Source: Eucalyptus grandis
Lineage: Eukaryota > Streptophyta > Magnoliopsida > Myrtales > Myrtaceae
Reading direction: 5' to 3'
Length of the DNA: 64,000 nt
NCBI RefSeq assembly: GCF_016545825.1
Contig: NC_052614.1
Coordinates: 59,093,864 to 59,157,863, forward strand
Shown here: one piece after another, positions 46,701 to 57,015 of the stretch
Position numbering within the stretch: the stretch's first letter is position 1
Layout of the letters: the number at the start of each line of letters is the position of its first letter
The notes under the pieces: generated by a model
Seen by the model: only the letters and a program-made list of their open reading frames with translations
Database searches by the model: none
What the model was told of the DNA's origin: nothing
Made by a program: the position numbers and the translations under genes

Positions 46701-49700
46701 CTCATGTCTACTAAGGTAGGCTCAAAGAATACGATTCAATACAAGAAATTTCTCATTGAAAAACATGGCATACACCGTGATTGCTTTTATGCCCTCATCT
46801 TATCCGCTCATAGAACCCGTTCCTCGACATGCTATAAGCCATTAGTGCATGCACTGAGAACCAACACCAGCTTTGAATTTTACCGAGACCGTGACAGATT
46901 CATCAGCATCACAGGAGTAGAGAAGAAGAAACGATAGGCATTCAAAACCAGATCATTTTCTTGACGCCATTACGTATGGAAGGAGAAAGTGCCAAGCAAC
47001 AACTACCTTTCAAATAGGACATATCAGTCCCATTTAAATTCTTTCAGGTCTGCCACTTCAGAAAAGCTAGATATAACTCAACTGTCTTCCTTGGAAAAGA
47101 GTAAGCAACTTTAATATTCTACACGGTCTCAAGTAGAAATCCATGAACTATATATGAAGCAATTGAAATGACTGGTCACTTTGTTTATCTGAAAATAAAA
47201 CGATAGCAATCACCCAATATGGTACCAATGGAGGCCACAGACCATGAATTTGTCCAAAATTGGGAAAGGTGACTTTCCAATGAAGTAATTCACCGAAATA
47301 TCACTAGTGTAACAGTTGAAAAAACTTCATAATAGTGGCGTAACTTTGGATCCATATTTTGTACCTAATTGAAGAGAATATCACAATTAAACACTAATCC
47401 CTAGCAAAGGCACCCTAAAAAAGCAAATAAAAGATGACCACCTCTTCTAGAACTCCTGATAATAAGGTACAAGAAATCTTTTCTGGCCATTACAATGGTC
47501 TTGGTAACTGAACACACGAACCTGAGGATGACCCTAAGCAAACTTATTGCTTCCCCTTGCCTTGGGAATGTGGTCCATATATTCTTCATACGGTTGAAAG
47601 AAAAAAGAAACTGGTTATTCGACTATCAAAATGCAAACGCAGTGCAGGTGTTAAAGTGGGATCCTGAAGCTATGAGCACTTCAATTAAAATAGAAGAAGA
47701 AGAAAGCAAAAGCAGGACATAAAACGTTCCACCTCAGATGCAGGTTGTCCAGGAGAATCGTAACGTTTCTAATGGAAAAGCAAGGAAGATACAAAGCCAG
47801 ACATCTTAAAGGAAAACTCACTGAAGTGGCAGCAAAGTGCATGTGCAGGGAATACGATAAAACATACGAGGACCTTATAGCTTTTATGAACATTGTGCAG
47901 CGTGATCAACCCATGTCTCATTCAGCAATCGCAGCAAACTAGATGGTCTTCTGGGAGGCACCCGGAGACCCGTAGAACACCACTGGAGAAATATGCATCC
48001 TTCGCCGTTGGCTGGACTTGCGTGCTCTAATTGTTGCTGAGCCAATTTGAGAAGTTGCAAATGGAAACTCAATCAGCATTCGCCAGGACAAGCACTAAAT
48101 ATGGAGATTGAGTCTTATAGCAATGGAAAGCTGGTTATAACTCAATAAACTGGCCTTCCTAAACAGCAGCCTTAGTTGATTCTTTGATGATCCTGGCGTG
48201 AGAGCCCTCAATGTAGAGTCTGCCATGTACGGAGCTTCCCTCCTGCCATTTCCTTCTAAATCTCTTCCTCTCTCTCTCCCGTGGCCTATTCTGATCAAAT
48301 CCATAACAAGTGTCACAATGGGAGCTCGGAATAGCCAAAACAGAATAAACCGCAGCATTAATCGCATTCCCCATAATATCCGTCGCCGATCAATCGCCAA
48401 AGCATTCCCCATTAAAGCAATATACCACACTGAACGCAAGAATGCACATTTCAGTCCTAATCCGCCATGTGCAGTTCGAAAGTTCACTCGAATTTTCCAT
48501 TGATCGGGAATGAGATTAGCAAATCTAACCGGGAAAACAAGAACAAAGGAAGCAAAGGCTCCGAGCATGCGAATGCACTGGGAGGAGAGACGCGCCTGAA
48601 GCACTTGAACAATCAGGGTTGGCTTGTCTGTACTAAAATATGCGACTTGCAGCGCATGTTAGGGACTACAACACGTTATGTGCATTCAGGCATTTATTGA
48701 ATCGTGTTTGATTTTTGCCAACCCAAGTCATGTTTCTATAGAAACTAAATCTATATCCAAATTTTTTCATGAAAATCAAACTGAGGGTTAAAATCCTTTA
48801 GAGAGAGTTCATATTTCTAGATAAGTGTGGGATATGATGGGAGTTGTCTAGGCGAAAATATGATTTAATATTTAAATATTCTATCAATTGAAAATGACAA
48901 TACATTCTATTTCACCAAAAATGCAAATTTACTTAGGAAGTGAGATATCTTCCATCTAAAGTTTGATTTTGGTTTTTTTTTTTTTTTTTTTTGTGAAATG
49001 ATTTTTTCATTGATTTGACAAGAAATTAATAGGCTCGAAATTTGAAATAAATGAAAGATGAGTACTAGAATTTAAGGTGCTGAAAAAGCAAATGCATGAA
49101 GAACAAACGAAATTACACTGATCAAACGAATAACGTCATTCACTTGATATTAGGGTTTAGGTAGAGACTTTATAAAACGTACAATTGTCCAGTTTGTGAT
49201 TAAATAGCCGCAGGGCCTAATTAGACCGTAACTAGGTGTTTGGTTAGCCCGAGGCAAATGAATGAGCAAGTATAAACTTCCGCACACAAATTGACTAAAG
49301 CGAATTAAAATGGGAAAAAAAGAAAAAGAAATGTCAAGAACATTGAAAAATCGCATGATTGGAGCATTAGAGTGAGGGGGGTTCACTGTAGATAAAATTT
49401 ACTCATGAATAATGCTAATTTTGAATGTAATTCGCCTCTCTTTTATGAGATTCTTCAGAACATACCAACTTTATCTTTGATTGTCCATCCGTACAATGGC
49501 TCGTAGCATCGTTCCATATCCGCACCAGTCATCTAGTTTTCTCAAATAATAATTTCATGCTAAAAAGGATCAAATAAATGATAAAAATAATTAAATAGTA
49601 TATTTTTTATTATCAATAAAATATTTTTCATGAAAGATGAAAATATTCTTGGTTCATTCATTTTTATAAGTGATATAAAAAAATTATCTTTAAAAGATAT

Positions 49701-49740
49701 TTTTAAATTATTCATTTTTCACAAAATAAATAAATTCTGA
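46701..49740. other. Three kilobases without a recognised gene
   Basis: The longest open frame is 169 codons on the minus strand (48095-48604), with hydrophobic segments around LMLRFILFWLFRAPIVTLVMDL, but I know no family for it and an overlapping frame is also open. A T-run at 48972 and AT-rich DNA at 49540-49740 complete the stretch. Confidence 0.3.
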
Positions 49741-49863
49741 AATCTAAAATTAAAAGAAGACAAATTTCACTACCAACCAATAATGAGACGTGGCAAGCAC
49801 CTGCTCGAATGCGCGGTGAGATTCCCTTTCGTCAGCTTCTTGGTATCGTGGGCAACCCCAATC

Positions 49864-50215
49864 CAAAGCTCCATTGCTCGCATTCAAGAATTCGATGATC
49901 TCATCCAGTGACTCCAACCTGTGGCTGAGCTCACCCGCCTGGGCTCTCAGCACAGAGTTCTCAGCCTAAATGCTCAAGTAATGCTGTGCCTGTGCGGTGA
50001 TGTTGATGTTGGTCCCGATCCGGTGTTTTCTCCTTGTTCAGCTGGGCGACCTGATCCGGCAGTTTGTCCAGGTGCTCCTGCTTCCTCATCCGGACTCGTG
50101 GTTCTAGATCATTCTCTTCCTCTTCTTCTGGTCCATCACGACCTGCGAGTCCTTCCCGGAGGCCGAGTTCTGAACCAGGGATGACCCCTGAAGATGTCCC
50201 GCTAGGAGATGCCAT
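49864..50215 (-). pseudogene. S1-group bZIP transcription factor pseudogene (bZIP11/44-like)
   Basis: The ATG at 50215 opens MASPSGTSSG, then the frame shifts to SSLVQNS...QVVMDQKKRKRMI, the start of the bZIP basic region. A TAG at 50104-50106 stands where the family has serine, and about five residues of the DNA-contacting NxxSAxxSR segment are deleted. The reading returns as RMRKQEHLDKL, PDQVAQLNKE (leucine zipper), shifts to INITAQAQHYL, meets another TAG, and finishes AENSVLRAQAGELSHRLESL and FLNASNG. S1-group genes are intronless and normally act in sugar and energy-stress signalling. Several independent lesions rule out a functional DNA-binding product. Confidence 0.92.
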
Positions 50216-50394
50216 TTATGCAGATACAAACTACGGAGTTCTGCGAAATTCTCGTGCTTTGTGCAGAGAATTCTCTCCTTTTCAGAGCAATTAATTGGGG
50301 CAGAATATGAAATTAGATCAAAACCCCAGATGGTACTTGGCTTCAGATTTATTCAGATGGGATAGCTATTACATACATTAGCAGGAATTGAGGG

Positions 50395-50522
50395 TTAAAT
50401 GACGAGATATGGTTGAGCCAGTAGAGGAAGACGACTGAGAAGGACTGAACAAGGTGGGTGCGCTTGAATCAAGAGGAAATTGTGTACCCACAGAGAAGGA
50501 TTTCACACGGAATTGGAGACAT
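50395..50522 (-). pseudogene. Relic of the conserved sucrose-control uORF upstream of the bZIP
   Basis: Upstream of the bZIP start, the ATG at 50522 opens MSPIPCEILLCGYTISS and stops at 50469-50471. Just past the stop, in another frame, RTHLVQSFSVVFLYW follows. Both pieces match the conserved uORF peptide (SC-peptide) that represses S1-group bZIP translation when sucrose is high. In the family the two halves are one peptide ending after YWFYVFS or similar; here a stop and a small deletion separate them and the end is extended. This uORF is diagnostic for the bZIP subgroup. Confidence 0.9.
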
Positions 50523-52210
50523 CGATCTCAGACATCAAGAAGAGGGTGATGAGGATGAAGATGGATCTCTTGAAAATAAAAACTAATTTATTGGGGGAAT
50601 TGAAGGGTTGGTGATGTGAATCAGGGGGTTCAAGAACGCAAAGCCAAATTCAGGACTAAGAGAGGGCTTTGAGGAGATTGCCTACCAAAGCAATTTCTCG
50701 AGCAAAGACAAGAAAGGGACCAAAAGAAAGGAACAAACAAAACAAAGAAGAAAAAGAAAGTGGCAGCAATTTCGTAATATATGACCGACGAGACGGTAGA
50801 TACGGCAACTGACCCCTTAACTCATCAATGTTTTACTCTTTAGCGTATCCTCTCTTCTCATCTACACCAATTCTTTTTCTCGCCTCACAAGATAGGGCAA
50901 GTATTTGGGTCCTTATTACTGAAAATTTGCGGGAGTCGAGTGCAAACAAGTGCGTTCGCTCCCCATACACACACTGACCATAGCCGCATGCCCCCGAAAC
51001 TCCATCCTCTGGCCTTCCACTTTCCCCATCCGCCGATGATCTCTGCCTCCTTGTGGCAGCCGCCGCCTTCTTTGTCCTTGCATTTTAACAAACGCGGCAA
51101 GCAAACGAACAAGATTATCAATAGAAATTGAAAAAGCGTTGCTGTGCAATTTATTATTTCCTAAATTGCTTGCATTTTCCACATGGCACAAAGATTTGAC
51201 GAGCGAGTAGACACTTTGCTCTTGCATTCAATTCCGATTGAGGGATGCAGCAAGATTTTGAAAGGAATATATTTCCATCGTACGGACTTTTGGCCCGCAC
51301 CAAGAAGGGCATCGAGTATCTTGAAAATGGCAAAGTCTAATAAGGACGGAGATTTCATTTCTCCCTTTGTTAGGTGGAGGGTCGGAAATGGAAGGAGCGT
51401 ATCAAAGCTTGGCTTCAGGAGGTTCTTTTCTATGGACCCGTTAAGGAGAATGATCCTGAGCTTTTTTCTGAGTTAATTTATCAGGTTACCAAGGAATGGC
51501 GTGAGGAAAAGGTGCAACACATTTTGAAGATGCGATCGCGGCAGAACTTCTTGATATTCCTCCTGGTCAACATCAGAGGGATGATACTTTGATCTGGATT
51601 CGTCCTTTTCTATTTGACATGTCCTAATTTATTTCCAATTAAACTGATCCACTAATTGGCCAAGAGATCAATGATTTAGATGACAAGAGATAAACATACA
51701 ATTCCTCTTGGATATCGAAATCCGCTGTTGTGGAATTTAGGAAAGATTTGGTCGGTCTCACATGTGAAATAATTTTAATGGAGTCAAATCTCAAAGAAAT
51801 TGTTTTTCTCTCAATCAAGGGAAATTCCACTTTGTTCCATTAAAAAAAAAAATTAAAGAACTTAAGGCAATGAAATATTTCGAGTCATTGCACGCAGAAA
51901 TTTGTTTGATTGGTTTGTGGAGAGAGATGTGTTGAGTAAAAGAGAAAAAGCTATTTTTATAATTCCGTGGAGAGGGTTCACTCCGACAATTATAAAAAAT
52001 TGTTGGAAACACCTCACCGTTGGAAACACCCTTATATTATATGTAGGTCTAGTAAGGTAGAGAGTAGATCGATTTGCTTATTTTATTTCTTCGAAGAAAG
52101 TTACATGTTTCGTTCCACTACACCTCTATATAGTGAACTTTAATTATTCATCTATTTTCACTATAATTACATTAATGTATTCTTTTTGCATAATTCTATC
52201 ATACTTCATG
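50523..52210. other. Flank of the bZIP relic and unassigned DNA
   Basis: 50523-50800 is probably remaining 5' leader and promoter of the bZIP copy. 51180-51600 has a plus-strand reading with RWRVGNGRSVSK, faintly like the C-terminal part of plant LINE reverse transcriptases, not enough to call. The rest is AT-rich. Confidence 0.3.
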
Positions 52211-53112
52211 TGAGAAAATTATTCAAAAAGTCATAAATCTATTGCAATTTTTATCAATTCAATTATAAAATTTTCAATTTTACCAACTGAGTCATAAACA
52301 TTTTTACATTTTGCCAATTGAGTCAATTTAGCCAATTTTGGCTAGAATTTGCTTGATATGGACGTCAGTCCTCCGTGGCACAGCCAACACTTACGTTGAC
52401 AATTTTTTTTTATAGTATTTTAGTATTTTTTCGACTTTTTATTACTTTTTTCTGATTTTATTTATTTTTATTTTTATTTTCTTAATCCTTTTGTCGGTGA
52501 CCGGCCACTAGCCACAAGTGATGGGTAGCTATTGACCATGGTTAGGCAAGCTTGACATCACTTAGGTAAGGGTCCTTATTGCCCGCCATGAGCAAGGGTC
52601 GCCATAGCCACCACGGCTAGCGGAGCCTTGACAAGGGCTCCCTTTGCTTAGCCTCACTAGATCTAGCTTGGGAGAGGCCTCCCCTCGTCGGGGCTTAGCC
52701 TCACCCATGTGAGGCCTCACCAAAGCTGGTGAAGTTGCCCTAGCCTAGGCAAGGGTCGGTCAAGTGAGCCCTTGCTTAGTCGAGCCTCGCCCGTGGTGGA
52801 TGACATTAACCCTTGCCCAAGTACTCGACCATCGCACGTGGCCAATGGCCACTCACCAGCAAAAGGAAAAGGAAAGGAAAAAAGAAGAAGAAAAAAATCA
52901 TTAAAATAATATAAACTATTAAAAATTATTCACGTCAACGCCAACCGGTCCAAGAAGACAGATGTCTACATCAGCAATTTTAACCCAAAATTAGCCGAAT
53001 AGACTTAATTGGCAAATGGTGAAAAGATTTATGACTCAATTGGAAAAATTGAAAAGTTTAAGATTAAATTGGTAAAAGTGCAATAGACTTGAACTTTTTG
53101 GACAATTTTTCC
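52211..53112. mobile_element. MULE-type non-autonomous element (902 bp)
   Basis: A perfect 9 bp duplication TACTTCATG flanks it (52202-52210 and 53113-53121). The terminal inverted repeats are about 150 bp: left GAAAATTATTCAAAAAGTC, right (reverse complement) GGAAAAATTGTCCAAAAAGT, and on through ATTGCA, CCAATT and AGTCATAAA blocks. Long terminal repeats and a 9 bp duplication define Mutator-like elements. The core (52490-52870) is GC-rich with cryptic GCCTTG/CAAGGC repeats. There is no transposase. Confidence 0.93.
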
Positions 53113-53440
53113 TACTTCATGTACTATCTAATAATGTTAATTATTTTTTTCAATTATAACACTAACATAAATTCACTTATTTTCCACTTCCCAAAATAAA
53201 AAACCATAACCATGGGATACATTATTTCAAATCAGCTTTATGAAAGTCTATATGTCGTTCTGTTCTTTCATAATCTAAAGTAGTATGCTTCACAATTAAT
53301 TAGCGTCCCAGTTCGTCATAAGTTGCACGTTTTAGTGAAATAATATCATCACTAGTATAACTCACATACTATATGACTATTCTTTCAAGCAATATGTTCT
53401 TTAGTTTACTTTGAAATAATCATGTACTATTAAGCATGTG

Positions 53441-54308
53441 GTGAAAAGAGTCAAACAAATCTTAAACCTATTGTATTGATGCCAATTTAGTTCTAAACCT
53501 TTTTTATGTGCCAATTTAGTTTTGAATCTTTAAACCTAGAGTCAATTCAGTTATTCCGGCTAATTTTGAGTAAATTTTACTGACAAGGATGCTAGCCATC
53601 TCATGTGGCATGACTGGCGCCGATGTGAACATTTTCGATTTTTTTCTCATTTTTTTTCTTTTTTTCCTCCCTTTATCGACAATGACCAACAAGGCCATGG
53701 CTGGCGAGGGTAGCCCTCGCCACCATAGGCGATAGTCGTCCTCACCAAGGTGAGGGCAAGCACTAATGAGGCCGCCTTTGCCGGATTTGGCGAGGGGGCC
53801 AATCACCTAAGTGAGGTTGAGATCCGACAAGGCCAGCCCTTGCCCAAGTGACACTCAACGATGTTGGGCCTTGTCAGATTTGGTAAGGAATTTGACATGA
53901 CTGAACCTCACCCAAGTCAAGACGGCCTTGTTGAGCATCGCCTGGGCCAATGCAAAGCCCATTGCAATGCTGGTGCTCACCTTCGCCTTTGGGAGGTTGA
54001 TCGTCGACTGTGGTGACGAGAGCCACCCTCACTCAGGCAAGGCCAATCCTCTTGAGCTATGGCCTTGCTGGCCATCGGCAAAAAGGGGAGGAAAACATAG
54101 AAAATTATTAAAATATTACCAAAAAGTGTCTATGTTAGTGCTAGTCGTGCGACACAGGACAACTAGCGTCCACTTTCGCAATATCTAGCCAAAATTAATC
54201 AAAAGGACTAGATTAGCTCTAGGTCAAAAGGTTTAGAATTAAATTAGGACAATTAAAAGATTTATGATTAAATTAATATCAATATAATTGGTTTAGGACT
54301 TTTTCCCA
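53441..54308. mobile_element. MULE-type non-autonomous element (868 bp)
   Basis: The left end GAAAAGAGTCAAACAAATCTT and the reverse complement of the right end GGAAAAAGTCCTAAACCAATT pair, with similarity continuing through the ATTGAT...CCAATTTAGTT blocks. The flanks AAGCATGTG and AAATATGTG agree at 7 of 9 positions. The core (53660-54090) is GC-rich with GGCGAGGG/CCTCGCC repeats of the same style as its neighbour. It is related in plan to 52211 but older. Confidence 0.82.
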
Positions 54309-54375
54309 AAATATGTGAATCCTGCTCGGCGCCAATCTGCCATGGTGCAAAAGAGCATAGTCGACTAGTCAAGCC

Positions 54376-55285
54376 TAAGGGTGTGCAACAGAACCGGGTA
54401 TACTCGGGAATCGGACCGGCCCACCCGGAAAATAGGGTCGAGAACTAGTTTCCGTTGAAACTGGTCCAGGAACCGGTTCCCAAAATTCGAAATCGGTTTA
54501 AACCGGTTCGGGAACTGGGTCCGATTGATTACCCACCCAAGAACCGGTTCCTGGACCTGTTTTGGAACTGGTTTGGGAACTGGTTTTGTAAGTATAGGTC
54601 CAAACCCTATTTTTTTTCCTCTTATTTCTATTCTCACTCTCACAATCACATGGGGTTTTTCCTCTTGGCTCTCTCAAACACGCACGGCACTCCTCATTTG
54701 TCGTTCATCTTCCTCACTTGCTTCCCTCCCTAATTGACTCCCTCTCGCACCGTTCGACGGACAAATGGTGTTCATCGCCGCCAAATTCTTGTGTACCATG
54801 TGGATTGGCTCCCCTAATTTCTTTTTTGTAGGAGGAGTTATGCTTACATAAATGAATAGCTTTATGTAGTAGTTGAGGGAATAAGACTAATATTAGACTC
54901 ATGTTTGTTGCTAATTCTTTGCATTATAATTTTATTTATTATAATTAGCCATGTGGATACTTAAATTTTCGTTTAGTAAAAAAAAGCTCATGTATTTATT
55001 TATTACAAGTGCTTAATGTTTCGATACAAATTAGGAGGATTACGTTATTTTCTGGAGTATTAATATAAAATTCAAAGTTGTATAGGATATCAGGAGATTG
55101 CAAAACAGGTTCTAATGGAAACAGGGTTGACCTTGGAACTGAATTGAAAAAACAGGGTGGGTTAGGTACAGGGTCCAATACAAACAGGGTCGGGTATAGG
55201 GTTCAAAAAAGGGGAACTGGTTATAATAGGGTCGGGTATAGGGTCCGGGTCTAGACCCTACCCATCCTGGACCCGATCACCCCTA
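54376..55285. mobile_element. hAT-like non-autonomous element (910 bp)
   Basis: A perfect 8 bp duplication GTCAAGCC flanks it (54368-54375 and 55286-55293). The termini are TAAGGGTG on the left and TAGGGGTG as the reverse complement of the right. Subterminal regions carry many copies of GGAACCGGTTCC- and GGGTCGGGTATAGG-like motifs, which would suit transposase binding. It resembles the element at 23116 in termini and motif style. There is no transposase. Confidence 0.92.
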
Positions 55286-55683
55286 GTCAAGCCCCCTTGT
55301 GGCCAAAAATAGAAAACTAGTCAAGCCTAGTAAAGAATGCATGCACTAGCAAAATAGCAAACAAATATGTAAAACAATGATTAGAAGTGGATAAATTAGC
55401 TTTGAATTACATTGCGTACACATTCTAACAGAATTATTAAAGAGAGAGGCAAAAACAATCATTCTAATTATTTTTACTCTAGCTTCCTCTAACAAATAAG
55501 ATTTTCTTTTAAATTATATTCCTTTCTTTACTAGCACGAGTACATATTCATATTCCACTCATGTTTAATTTCCATTTTGCTTCAACAGAAGATATTAGGT
55601 CATCTAATGAAAGTAATGGGTAAAGATATCTGATGAAAGTTCCAAATTTAAAAAAGTCCTTAATCTAATCAATATTTGATTTA

Positions 55684-56205
55684 GAGGATGCGAATAATAA
55701 CCACTATATTTCTAGACACAATTTCTACCTCGAAATAGATTTTTCTCTTTCTACTCCTAGACAAATTTCTGAGCAAAAAGATGCATGTGAAAAAGACTCA
55801 AAATTTATGTTCTTAGAACAAAAATTCATTTGATTGCAACACAGAATTTTTGTTTCTAAAATAAAAATTCATTTGATAACAACATAAAATTTCTCCTTCC
55901 TAATCGACCGATAGGCAGGGGTGGGAGTCGGGCAAGCAACAGTGGGTGGTGGGCGGTGACGGGCGGTGGTGGGTGGGCATCGATTAGTAGTGAGGGCAAG
56001 TGGTGAAAAGAGTTTTTAATCTTTCATTTTAAAAAAGATAAGAATTCTTCTCATTTTTGTTTTAAACATATTTCTAGACTAAAAATTTATTCCAAAAAGA
56101 GAAAAATAAAATTGCATTATCAAATGACTTTTTGTTCCAAACCTGTTATTAGGAATAGAAAAATAGATCTGGCTAAAAATAGAATGGTTAACATGCGCAC
56201 CCTTA
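55684..56205. mobile_element. Inverted-repeat element with a short GC-rich core
   Basis: AGGATGCGAATAATAACCACT on the left and AGGGTGCGCATGTTAACCATT, the reverse complement of the right end, begin inverted ends that run on through CTATTT..TAG and TTTTTCT(A/T)TTCCTA. The core at 55915-55985 is GGGCGGTG-rich. The right end is similar to those at 10585 and 17598. No clean flank duplication is seen. Confidence 0.7.
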
Positions 56206-57015
56206 ACTTCTATGGTCAGCCTTTTATGAAACATTAGGGATAATTGTTCCCTTGCACTATTGCTTCGCACCTTGAAGATATCATAGCGTGCAAACTTTAT
56301 GAAGTTATAAATTACTCCCCAAACTTTCATTTTTGTTTCAACCATTACTTTTTTCCGTCTGTATGGCCATTATTAGATGTTAGCTGAAAATGGACTAACC
56401 AATCTTGAACAAAGTAACATCTACTACATGGTTTACGAAGTTAACAAAATGGAGAATCATGCATGTTTTATCAAATTAGTTGAGAAAATTCGATCAAGAA
56501 ATATGAGTTAGTCCATTTTAGGTCAAATTTAACTGCTATGCAAACTGAAAAACTAATAGATGCCACATATATCAAAGTATTTTTGGGTGGGGCGATTGTG
56601 AGGAGGTAATCTATAACTCTTTGTAACAGAGTCAAAGTTCAAGAGGGCAATTATTTTTAGACATTATGACATCAAAATAAGCACATATCATGTTACATAA
56701 TATCCAACACTAAACTATATAACAAGAAATAAATTTAAAGTTACAATTTATTGTATTCTTGGTAATAACATTTTGAATTGAAAAAAAAACATATTAAAAG
56801 AACACTAATGTATCTAAACTTATATCACTGATAGATTTTTTTTTTTTTTTCATTTGATTTAGAAAATATGTCGTTTTTGAATTTATTTATAGATCATCTC
56901 CTATAGCTTATCGTCGTTTGATTAAAAAAAAAAAGTATAATTTCATCGGTCTAAATTTCATAATAATATTTGACTTTTTACAATTTATGTAGTTTGACCG
57001 AATTATAGCATTATG
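56206..57015. other. AT-rich 3' flank of the TNL gene
   Basis: It should include the TNL 3' UTR. I see no coding domain or repeat structure. AATAAA-like hexamers are present but common in such AT-rich DNA. Confidence 0.4.

Noticed and set aside
48095..48604. 169-codon minus-strand frame
   Set aside because: No recognisable family, an overlapping frame is also open, and no splice or promoter context; mentioned only as unassigned.
51285..51600. LINE reverse transcriptase C-terminal relic (RWRVGNGRSVSK)
   Set aside because: Only a dozen residues resemble the family, and the flanking readings do not continue the domain.
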